Positions 31,377 to 36,777 of a DNA stretch of 36,777 bases are shown one piece after another. Source of the DNA: an uncultured Verrucomicrobiota bacterium (GTDB lineage: Bacteria; Verrucomicrobiota; Verrucomicrobiia; Limisphaerales; UBA9464); NCBI GenBank assembly GCA_903835555.1, contig CAILNN010000100.1, positions 1-36,777 of the forward strand, read 5' to 3'. How positions within the stretch are numbered: position 1 is the first letter of the stretch; the number at the start of each line of letters is the position of its first letter. Below the pieces are notes generated by a model. That model worked only from the letters and a program-made list of their open reading frames with translations, was not told the DNA's origin and did not search any database. The position numbers and the translations under genes are program-made.

Positions 31377-32908
31377 AATCGGATGGTGAGCTCGAACCGA
31401 CGGTGTTCGTCATTTTTGGCGGGGCTGGTGACTTGACCTGGCGAAAGCTGGTCCCGGCCTTGTTCGATCTCTCACAGGACCGCGGCCTGCCCTCCCGGTT
31501 TGCAGTCATAGCGGTGGATCGCGCCAAATCCAGCGACATTGTGTTGCGCCGCCGGTTGCACGAGGGGGTAAATCACTTCTCACGCTTCGGCAAATCGAAC
31601 GCCGCCGCCTGGAATCAGTTCGCTCTGCATATCCATTACCAGCAGGGCAAGTTTGAGACCCTGCATACTTATACGGCTCTGGGCGCGCAATGCGCGAAAC
31701 TGGAAAAGGCTTGGGCCGCAAAAGCGCATCGCATCTTTTACATGGCCACTCCGCCAAGCATGTTCGGCGAAATTCCAAAATATCTCGGCAAGGCTGGTCT
31801 CGCACGCGACCGGGATTGGGCGCGAATCGTAATCGAAAAGCCAATCGGCTGCGATTTGGAATCCGCCCGCGCTCTGAATTCCATTCTCGCCGCCAGCTTT
31901 GACGAGTCCCAGATTTATCGCATTGACCATTATCTCGGCAAAGAAACGGTGCAGAATCTCCTCGCCTTCCGTTTCGCCAATCCGCTATTCGAACCGCTCT
32001 GGAATCGCCGTTACATTGACTATGTGACCATCACGGTCGCCGAAACCGTGGGGGTCGAGCATCGCGGCGGTTACTACGACCACGCCGGCGCGCTCCGGGA
32101 CATGGTGCAGAATCATCTGACGCAGCTGTTCTGTCTTGTCGCTATGGAACCGATGGTTTCCTTCGACGCCGATGAAATTCGCAACAAAAAGGTGGACGTG
32201 CTCCACGCGGTTCGTCCGATACAGCGCGACACCGTCCCGAAAAGCGCAGTGCGCGGACAATATGGTTCCGGGGATCTGAACCGAAAAACGATGCCCGGAT
32301 ATTGCGAGGAAGACGGTGTAGCTCGCGATTCTCAGACGGAAACTTTTGCGGCATTGAAGCTGTTTATTGACAACTGGCGCTGGCAGGGCGTGCCGTTTTA
32401 TCTGCGCACGGGCAAGCGCCTGCCGCAACAGGCGTCGGAAGTTGCCATTCAATTTCTTGCAGTGCCGCACCAACCCTTCCCGCCCGATGCTTCACTGGGC
32501 TGGCAACCGTCCCGATTGATCCTTTCGATTCAACCAGAGGAAGGCATCGTGCTCGGGTTTCAGGCAAAGTACCCAGGACCGAGAATGCAGCTGCGGCCCG
32601 TGGATATGCGGTTCTATTATCGGGAGAGCTTCGATGCTCCTTCGCCCGATGCCTATGAAACGCTGTTGTGGGACGTAATGAAAAGCGACGCGACGCTCTT
32701 CATGCGCGCCGATCAGGTGGAGGCTGCCTGGCAATTACTAATGCCGGTGCTCGAAGCGTGGCAGGCCACGGCGCCAAGTGATTTTCCGAACTACGCCGCT
32801 GGAACCTGGGGACCCGAGGACGTTCAGGGATTGCTGGCACCCGGACACCGTTGGCCTCTGCCGACTGAATTGACCACCGCTGGCATGGTGACACGGAAGA
32901 AGTCATGA
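31373..32908 (+). CDS. zwf: Glucose-6-phosphate 1-dehydrogenase
   Basis: This enzyme oxidises glucose 6-phosphate to 6-phosphogluconolactone and reduces NADP+. The product is 511 residues. The N-terminal coenzyme motif is GGAGDLTWRKLVPALF (commonly GASGDL). The active-site signature RIDHYLGKE lies at 183-191, with H186 substrate-binding. Other marks are GGYYDHAGALRDMVQNHLTQ and VPFYLRTGKRLP. It overlaps gnd by 4 bp (ATGA), so the two are translated together. The lactonase that links their reactions is not in the window. All key residues are present. Confidence 0.97.
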   Translation: MKSDGELEPTVFVIFGGAGDLTWRKLVPALFDLSQDRGLPSRFAVIAVDRAKSSDIVLRRRLHEGVNHFSRFGKSNAAAWNQFALHIHYQQGKFETLHTYTALGAQCAKLEKAWAAKAHRIFYMATPPSMFGEIPKYLGKAGLARDRDWARIVIEKPIGCDLESARALNSILAASFDESQIYRIDHYLGKETVQNLLAFRFANPLFEPLWNRRYIDYVTITVAETVGVEHRGGYYDHAGALRDMVQNHLTQLFCLVAMEPMVSFDADEIRNKKVDVLHAVRPIQRDTVPKSAVRGQYGSGDLNRKTMPGYCEEDGVARDSQTETFAALKLFIDNWRWQGVPFYLRTGKRLPQQASEVAIQFLAVPHQPFPPDASLGWQPSRLILSIQPEEGIVLGFQAKYPGPRMQLRPVDMRFYYRESFDAPSPDAYETLLWDVMKSDATLFMRADQVEAAWQLLMPVLEAWQATAPSDFPNYAAGTWGPEDVQGLLAPGHRWPLPTELTTAGMVTRKKS

Positions 32909-32915
32909 CCCTCAA

Positions 32916-33125
32916 ATGAAACACGAATTCAAAGTTGGAGATACTGTCGGATGGAATTCGGAAGCGGGACACGTCCGCGGGACTATCAGGAGAAAGATCA
33001 CCGAGAAGCGGCTCCTTTTCCAGATAGCGCGAGGCCCAATAGCCACTCGGTCCGGGTGCGAGACGATGACCGTCGGATGCTGTCCCGGCCAACCAGGTGC
33101 CTGCCAACCAGTTCGACTTTGTTAG
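32916..33125 (+). pseudogene. DUF2945-type protein, truncated by a foreign fragment
   Basis: The first 32 residues (MKHEFKVGDTVGWNSEAGHV, RGTIRRKITEK) match the start of DUF2945 proteins, small Tudor-like-fold proteins of about 70 residues. The family's second half (YTVHASKEEPQYEI...TDHIAMHKGSALKK type) is missing. In its place come IARGPIATRSGCETMTVGCC and a short tail encoded by a segment 69 bp long that matches the toxin gene at 614-682. The gene starts 7 bp after zwf. It is probably not functional. Confidence 0.7.
33041..33109. repeat. Fragment matching the 5' part of the PemK-like toxin gene
   Basis: About 69 bases agree with 614-682 at roughly nine positions in ten, both containing CCACTCGGTCCGGGTGCGAG and ACGATGACCG. 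At 614-682 this is minus-strand toxin code (WPEPHPAVIVSHPDRVAN). Here the frame is broken on that strand, and it supplies the tail of the DUF2945 remnant on the other. It is most likely debris of a second toxin gene copy. Confidence 0.7.
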
Positions 33126-33212
33126 CCTTCTGGCGAAAGTCATAGGTCATTCATTTCAATTGTGACACAGACCAGGAACCGGGGACCATGCTGAAGGCAT
33201 GGCAGCTAATAG

Positions 33213-33279
33213 CCGGTGGTTGAGCGCAGCGACACCACCGGATTGCCGGAAAAGCAGGCCCTGCACCCCGGAGGGGTGC
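33213..33279. repeat. REP-like double hairpin
   Basis: Two strong hairpins lie close together: CCGGTGGT (33213-33220) pairs with ACCACCGG (33234-33241), and GCACCCC (33263-33269) pairs with GGGGTGC (33273-33279) around GGA. Such paired GC-rich hairpins resemble the intergenic REP sequences mobilised by RAYT transposases, and a RAYT fragment lies 0.9 kb away. Confidence 0.6.
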
Positions 33280-33320
33280 CAGCACCCACCATTTCGAATC
33301 TGGGCTAGCATTTGCGCGAT

Positions 33321-33503
33321 TCACCGATACTCCGGGAGCATGGGAAGGGAGTCTGGATAGATTGGCTTGCATCCCTTCAAGATGCGGAAACTAACGAATC
33401 TTTCGATCCGGTGGTAGTCGCTGGGTAGGTGCAATTTGAACAGAAAGACCCCATTTCCCTCGGCGTCTGTCTCAAAACATCTGCACACAATGCTACTGGC
33501 CAA
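33321..33503 (-). pseudogene. C-terminal fragment of an unidentified protein
   Basis: The frame reads CRCFETDAEGNGVFLFKLHL, then PSDYHRIERFVSFRILKGCK and ends PDSLPMLPEYR. It looks like natural protein but I do not recognise the family. It starts with TTG at the point where the tRNA-end-like repeat begins (33515), so it is probably the tail of a longer gene cut by that repeat. It may equally be a chance frame. Confidence 0.35.
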
Positions 33504-33514
33504 CAGGTTTCAAA

Positions 33515-33724
33515 TGGAGCCGGTGGTCGGGATTGAACCTGAAGTTCCGACGTAACTCCTTGCAAAATAGGCGGTTACAAATTAGCCCACAAGAATAATC
33601 CTCCACTGCTTTCGCCTACATTTCCATACTCCGGAACTAAGCCGACTGACACTTTCACTGACACCCCTCGTCTGCCTTTTTGACGATTATTGCGGGGCAA
33701 AAACCGGGCTCAGAGGCGTTTTGC
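33515..33724 (-). repeat. tRNA-end-like integrase-associated repeat, copy B
   Basis: About 210 bases match copy C at 36478. The border TGGAGCCGGTGGTCGGGATT, read on the minus strand, ends CACCGGC-T-CCA, like the acceptor end of a threonine-type tRNA. The other end includes the last codons of a tyrosine recombinase (33655-33724: IQNA/MQNA ... PAIIVK). It is in the same orientation as copy C, 2963 bp away. Confidence 0.8.
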
Positions 33725-33735
33725 ATGATTTTCAA
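33655..33735 (-). pseudogene. Tyrosine recombinase C-terminal remnant
   Basis: The minus-strand codons read KIMQNASEPGFCPAIIVKKA followed by DEGCQ and TGA. This corresponds to TIQNASDVGFFPAIIVKWTE at the window's right edge. Nothing of the catalytic core is present upstream (33736 onward), so this is a fossil end of an integrase gene. Confidence 0.65.
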
Positions 33736-34123
33736 CCCCATCGAGATGGTGGCGACTTGCTTTCATTCACATCCCATTTTTGGCGGCGGCACCTTCGACT
33801 CTTTGTAGCCATTGCCCAACTGCTGTTCGGGGATACCTTTCGATCCGAAGACCGACGGATGGCCGTTTCGGGAAGAATTTCGGATCAATCAATTTGGAAT
33901 AGGTCGGCAATCTTCCTGGCACGCAGATCATTGGTCAGCTTTAGGACCTAGTTGACCGACCTAGATCAATGCGTAGCCGAGGGCATGCAGATTGGGAATA
34001 ATCTAGCTATCGGCGTAAGAGATCGTGAATTGCATGGAACTCTTGTGGCGCGATCGAAACCGCTATTTGCTTGTCTGTACGATTAAGTCGGCTGCGCCGT
34101 AGTGCGGTCACCGAACGCGATGG
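33736..34123. other. Gene-free region before the RAYT fragment
   Basis: A 76-codon plus-strand frame at 33721-33951 has no family features. Nothing else could be supported in these roughly 390 bases. Confidence 0.45.
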
Positions 34124-34615
34124 ATGTACGAGCAGATGTGGGATTTGAGCGCGTGCATGAAGCTGCTGAAGCAGAGGTTCACGCAGTGGTACAACCGGAG
34201 GAATGACCGCAAGGGGACGCTTTGGGAGGAACGCTTCAAGAGCGTGTTGGTCGAGGGACGACGGGAATCGCTGGCGGCGGTGGCGGCGTATATCGACCTG
34301 AATCAGGTGCGGGCACGGTTGGTCGAGGACCCGAAGGATTTTAGATGGTGCGGCTACGGAGCGTCGGTGGCCGGGCAGAGAGCGCCGAAGGAGGGAATCG
34401 CGGCGATATTGAATGCCGGCCAAGGGAAGGAGGCGACCCTTACCGAGGCGTTGGCGTTGTACCGGATGTGGATATTCGGCGAAGGAATGATCGAGAGAAT
34501 CAATGCCGAGGGCGAGCCGCAGGTTCGACCGGGAATCCACCCGGAACGGGTGCGCGAGGCATTGGCGCGGAAGGGCAAGCTCACCGGTGGAAAAGACTGG
34601 AGTCATCGCCGATGA
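34124..34615 (+). pseudogene. REP-associated tyrosine transposase (RAYT, Y1-type), truncated
   Basis: The frame opens MYEQMWDLSACMKLLKQRFT and continues QWYNRRNDRKGTLWEERFKS, AAVAAYIDLNQVRARLVEDP and DFRWCGYGASV. These are the central and C-terminal motifs of RAYT/IS200-like transposases, including the tyrosine-bearing YIDLNPVRA-type helix. The N-terminal region with the HUH metal-binding motif is absent, and the C-terminal domain stops early (ALARKGKLTGGKDWSHRR). Intact members in this phylum are about 300 residues. It should be inactive. It may once have moved the nearby REP-like hairpins. Confidence 0.8.
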
Positions 34616-34788
34616 TCGAAAATCCGGGCCCACCCCCCGTGCGGCGTATCGAGATCAACTGATTTCAACTCTTCCGGAGGAAGAAGGCTTGCCTATATCG
34701 GGGGACTACCGCGAAACTAACGAGGAACAGAACAATTTTCGTAGCCACGTCTTCACCTAACCGAACATCGCAGTTCGATACCGAGAGC

Positions 34789-35484
34789 ATGAACGCGAAT
34801 TTTCATATCCGTCTCGTGGGCGGGTCATTCATCGCGGCGGCCCTGATGATGTGGCTGGGCTGGGTCCTTCTTCCCGTCAAGATAGGCGCGTTTTTCGATC
34901 CAAACGTGTTTGGACAAATCCATGATCAATTCCATCTCTGGATTTGGATATATCGGGTGCATCTATTTGGGATGATCGTTACAGTCATTGCCCTTTTCGC
35001 GCTGATGGCGTTAGTCGCTCAATCCCCCTCGCGGATCTTGATCTGGCCGGGAGCGGCAGTCGCGTCGTCCGGCATGCTAGTGAGCGCCTTGGCGGCGGCG
35101 TTTTATTATCACCATGGCGCCTGGGGCTCGCTCGGACCGGCCGCCTCAGACCCTGATGCCGCAAAAAATCTTGTAGAAGCGCTGAAAATTGAAACCGAAT
35201 ATGTCACTTGCCTGACGCGGTTCGGGCGGGTATTCGGCGGTTTGGGTCTGCTCACGTTGGCGTGGGGAATTGCGCGTTGGAAACTCCTTCCGATCTGGAG
35301 CGCCTGCGCGGCGGCGATAATCGGGATTGCTGCAATGGCGCTCACTATGGCTCTGCCGGACCAGCTCACCTACTACCAACCCATCTTTCATACCCACGCT
35401 TTGTGGATGGCGGCGACCGGCCTTCACATCTGGCGGCGCGGAATCGTGGAGGGCGGCTCCCCATCTGTGGTCCCGTTAGTGTGA
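34789..35484 (+). CDS. Six-helix membrane protein, hypothetical
   Basis: The 231-residue protein has about six hydrophobic segments: LVGGSFIAAALMMWLGWVLL, FGMIVTVIALFALMALVAQS, WPGAAVASSGMLVSALAAAF, FGGLGLLTLAWGIARWKLLP, CAAAIIGIAAMALTMALP and HTHALWMAATGLHIWRRG. Conserved-looking histidines lie in HDQFHLWIWIYRVHLFGM and HTHAL. I do not recognise the family. The last residues (GGSPSVVPLV) are encoded by bases that belong, on the other strand, to a broken beta-helix gene, so the natural C-terminus has probably been replaced at about 35455. It is the only full-length gene within the repeat-flanked segment 33515-36690. Confidence 0.65.
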   Translation: MNANFHIRLVGGSFIAAALMMWLGWVLLPVKIGAFFDPNVFGQIHDQFHLWIWIYRVHLFGMIVTVIALFALMALVAQSPSRILIWPGAAVASSGMLVSALAAAFYYHHGAWGSLGPAASDPDAAKNLVEALKIETEYVTCLTRFGRVFGGLGLLTLAWGIARWKLLPIWSACAAAIIGIAAMALTMALPDQLTYYQPIFHTHALWMAATGLHIWRRGIVEGGSPSVVPLV

Positions 35485-35841
35485 GGTCTGAAATGGTGAG
35501 GTCTTTCGTGTCGTTCGGGCAGCGGGTGAGAAAACCCGTGCGGTCAAACTTCTCGATCAGCGTCTCCGGATCCGGCAGCGTTGCGGGTTCGCATTCCAGG
35601 TCGCGGTGTGCGTGATGACGGTCCTGCCAATGCCCGCGTCTTTGAGGGTGATGCCTCCCTTCAAAACCAGCGGCTGCGTGAGCCGATACGTGACCTCCGC
35701 CATTTCGATGACCGTGCCGTTTTTCGCCTCGGCTACTACGGCGACCAGTATCTCCACGGACACGAATGACTGCCCGGATGCATGAGCCGCTCCAAAACAA
35801 CAGGCAACGATGGGAAAGACGAGAACTGCATGGTTGTTCAT
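35460..35841 (-). pseudogene. Secreted right-handed beta-helix (pectate-lyase-like) protein, N-terminal remnant
   Basis: From ATG 35841 there is a signal peptide (MNNHAVLVFPIVACCFGAAH) and then ILVAVVAEAKNGTVIEMAEV, TYRLTQPLVLKGGITLKDAG and RTVITHTATWNANP. This is the N-cap and first coils of a parallel beta-helix protein. Around 35585 the frame shifts: the next frame continues ATLPDPETLIEKFDRTGFLT and DLTISDLTLTGPQ, and then ends at the join with the membrane protein gene. Complete relatives are several hundred residues and often act on polysaccharides. It is both frameshifted and truncated. Confidence 0.72.
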
Positions 35842-35899
35842 AGTAAATGTGCTGGGTTGACGAGGACGGCGGATCCTAATCTTACGGATTGCGAGAAGG

Positions 35900-36187
35900 T
35901 TACGGGGCGGCAGCAACTTCGTAGATTTGAACAAGCTCGGCGTCGGCGAATTCGCAGCGGTCACTGGCGGTGAGTTGAGTAGCGGCGGGGCCATGAAGAC
36001 GATCTGCTCCGCCCCCGGCGGGACCTCGACCAGTCCGGTGATTTCGTGCCAGCCCGCGGCGTCTGCAGAACCGGTGGGAAAAAATTTGGCGTTGTGGGCA
36101 TGGGCTGTCCATTTCCCGTCGCTCGTTTTCCAACCGACGTCCAATGCGCCCTGTCCGCGACCCCAGCATTTCACACGCAGGCGGGCG
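35900..36187 (-). pseudogene. C-terminal carbohydrate-binding-like domain fragment
   Basis: The frame reads CWGRGQGALDVGWKTSDGKW, TAHAHNAKFFPTGSADAAGW and HEITGLVEVPPGAEQIVFM. After a shift near 35975 the adjacent frame gives LTASDRCEFADAELVQIYEV and a stop. This beta-sandwich-like C-terminal module is seen at the ends of exported sugar-processing proteins. Its N-terminal partner is lost: upstream it is joined at about 36188 to an integrase N-terminus in another frame. The name is inferred from pattern only. Confidence 0.55.
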
Positions 36188-36298
36188 GCTACTGGCTTCG
36201 GCCCTGTTCTTGGTCTTCAGACTGGTTTGGACACCCGTCTGGGTGTCCTCGCAGTAGTAGGTCTGCTTCCGACGAAATAGGATGAACCGTGGTTTCAC
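36188..36298 (-). pseudogene. Tyrosine recombinase N-terminal fragment
   Basis: From GTG 36298 the codons read KPRFILFRRKQTYYCEDTQT and GVQTSLKTKNRAEAS. This is the opening strand-turn-strand and first helix of the integrase type whose C-terminus occurs at 36628-36777. Homology ends at AEAS, where the carbohydrate-binding-like fragment begins. All catalytic residues (R-H-R-Y) are missing. Confidence 0.6.
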
Positions 36299-36477
36299 AG
36301 CGCCGGTTACATCGGAAACGGGTTCGTTTAAACGGCGTGAACGAGCAGTTGGCGAGTTTCACTCCCGGAAGTTCGGGTGATTGACGGTTTTTGAGGAGGG
36401 AGCCGAAAAACGCCTAATTTCCCGATCTGAGGCTCGAGAAGACAACCGTAGATCGCTGAACAACAACAGGTTAGACA
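36299..36477. other. Short gene-free region
   Basis: No coding, RNA or clear terminator signal was seen between the integrase N-terminal fragment and repeat copy C. Confidence 0.45.
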
Positions 36478-36690
36478 TGGAGCCGGTGGTCGGGATTGAA
36501 CCTGAAGTTCCGACGTAACTCCCTGCAAATTAGGCGGGTGCAAATTTCACGACAAGAATAATCCTCCACTGCTTTGGCCCACTATTCCATACTCCGGAAC
36601 TACACCAACTGACACATTCACTGACTGTCACCCTCTTTCAGTCCATTTGACGATTATTGCGGGGAAAAAACCGACATCTGAGGCGTTTTG
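36478..36690 (-). repeat. tRNA-end-like integrase-associated repeat, copy C
   Basis: It shares TGGAGCCGGTGGTCGGGATT, CGACGTAACTCC, TCCACTGCTTTGG, CCATACTCCGGAACTA and CGATTATTGCGGGG with copy B, and more loosely with copy A. Read on the minus strand, a GTCGG...TTCAATC-CCGAC stem resembles a T-arm with nine extra bases (AACTTCAGG) inserted, followed by CACCGGC-T-CCA. There is no D-arm or anticodon arm, so it is not a working tRNA. The left part overlaps the 3' end of the edge integrase gene. Confidence 0.8.
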
Positions 36691-36777
36691 TATGGTTCTG
36701 GATCCGTAGGTCAAAGCAGTGAGCGATTTCAACGCCGCAGCTTTTTCAGGTGTCCATTTTGGTGTCCACTTGGACCG
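36628..36777 (-). CDS. Tyrosine recombinase/integrase, C-terminal end, continues past the window
   Basis: Forty-nine codons and a TGA are visible, in frame from the right edge. They read SKWTPKWTPEKAAALKSLTA and then IQNASDVGFFPAIIVKWTER. The repeated KWTP segment resembles the tail after the catalytic tyrosine in integrases of this phylum. The catalytic domain would lie beyond the window, so integrity cannot be judged. It points away from the graveyard, with the tRNA-end-like repeat immediately downstream, as expected for an integrase next to its attachment site. Confidence 0.6.
   Translation of the reverse strand, partial: RSKWTPKWTPEKAAALKSLTALTYGSRTIQNASDVGFFPAIIVKWTERG

Noticed and set aside
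32700..33143. A 147-codon minus-strand frame covering the toxin-like fragment
   Set aside because: Mostly antisense to zwf, and the toxin similarity on this strand is out of frame.
36478..36545. Possible tRNA gene on the minus strand (TTCAATC loop and CCA-like end)
   Set aside because: There is no D-arm or anticodon arm and the T-arm has nine inserted bases. The same sequence recurs at 33515 and, diverged, at 10421, so it is treated as a repeat.
10421..36690. The idea that copies A, B and C form an integron cassette array
   Set aside because: No attC-like paired sites and no cassette-like gene spacing. The recombinase ends seen resemble phage-type integrases rather than IntI.
1..36777. CRISPR array or a recognised anti-phage defence island
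   Set aside because: No regularly spaced short repeats and no cas or defence gene clusters were seen; the toxin-antitoxin pair alone does not make a defence island.

Overview
The window looks like a chromosomal accessory region from a Verrucomicrobiota bacterium, most likely of the Pedosphaera/Limisphaerales type. This is inferred from three things. There is a TIGR02999-type ECF sigma factor next to a very large Hanks kinase with a TPR tail. There are secreted Kelch proteins ending in the YRV-SP type C-terminal domain common in that group. The intergenic space is full of palindromic and integrase-linked repeats. No rRNA, complete tRNA, CRISPR array or replication origin was seen.

Layout. 1-1.4 kb: an unknown partial gene, a PemK/MazF-like toxin with its antitoxin (with an operator-like palindrome over the antitoxin start), and a DUF433 protein. 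1.8-10.3 kb: ECF sigma factor, a 1274-residue Ser/Thr kinase-TPR protein, three secreted Kelch-repeat paralogs and a small membrane protein. A motif TGAGGGG-N15-CCGCATGA, with identical spacing each time, lies upstream of the kinase gene and of two Kelch genes, which suggests a self-contained regulon. 10.3-14.4 kb: a decaying stretch with a DUF1801 protein, a broken M20 peptidase, an acyltransferase stump fused in frame to a complete secreted esterase, and an orphan prepilin N-terminus.

14.4-25.1 kb, minus strand: a P-type (proton-type) ATPase, then a five-gene set read from high to low coordinates: response regulator, histidine kinase, HlyD-type adaptor, RND pump and TolC-type channel. A 166-bp palindromic repeat sits between the histidine kinase and adaptor genes. 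25.2-29.1 kb, minus strand: a ClC chloride channel/antiporter with CBS domains, a methyltransferase, a small membrane protein and a TauE/SafE-like permease. 29.9-32.9 kb, plus strand: gnd and zwf overlapping by 4 bp, the oxidative pentose phosphate pathway.

32.9-36.8 kb is a graveyard: a truncated DUF2945 gene ending in a toxin-gene fragment, REP-like hairpins, a truncated RAYT transposase, one intact membrane protein, a broken beta-helix protein, a carbohydrate-binding-like tail, and pieces of tyrosine recombinases. Two copies of a roughly 210-bp repeat lie here 2963 bp apart in direct orientation. Each has a tRNA-3'-end-like border next to an integrase 3' end. A third, more diverged copy lies at 10.4 kb. 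The least explained signals are the sigma/kinase/Kelch motif, the palindromic element that ends on TAG stop codons, and the integrase-linked tRNA-like repeat.
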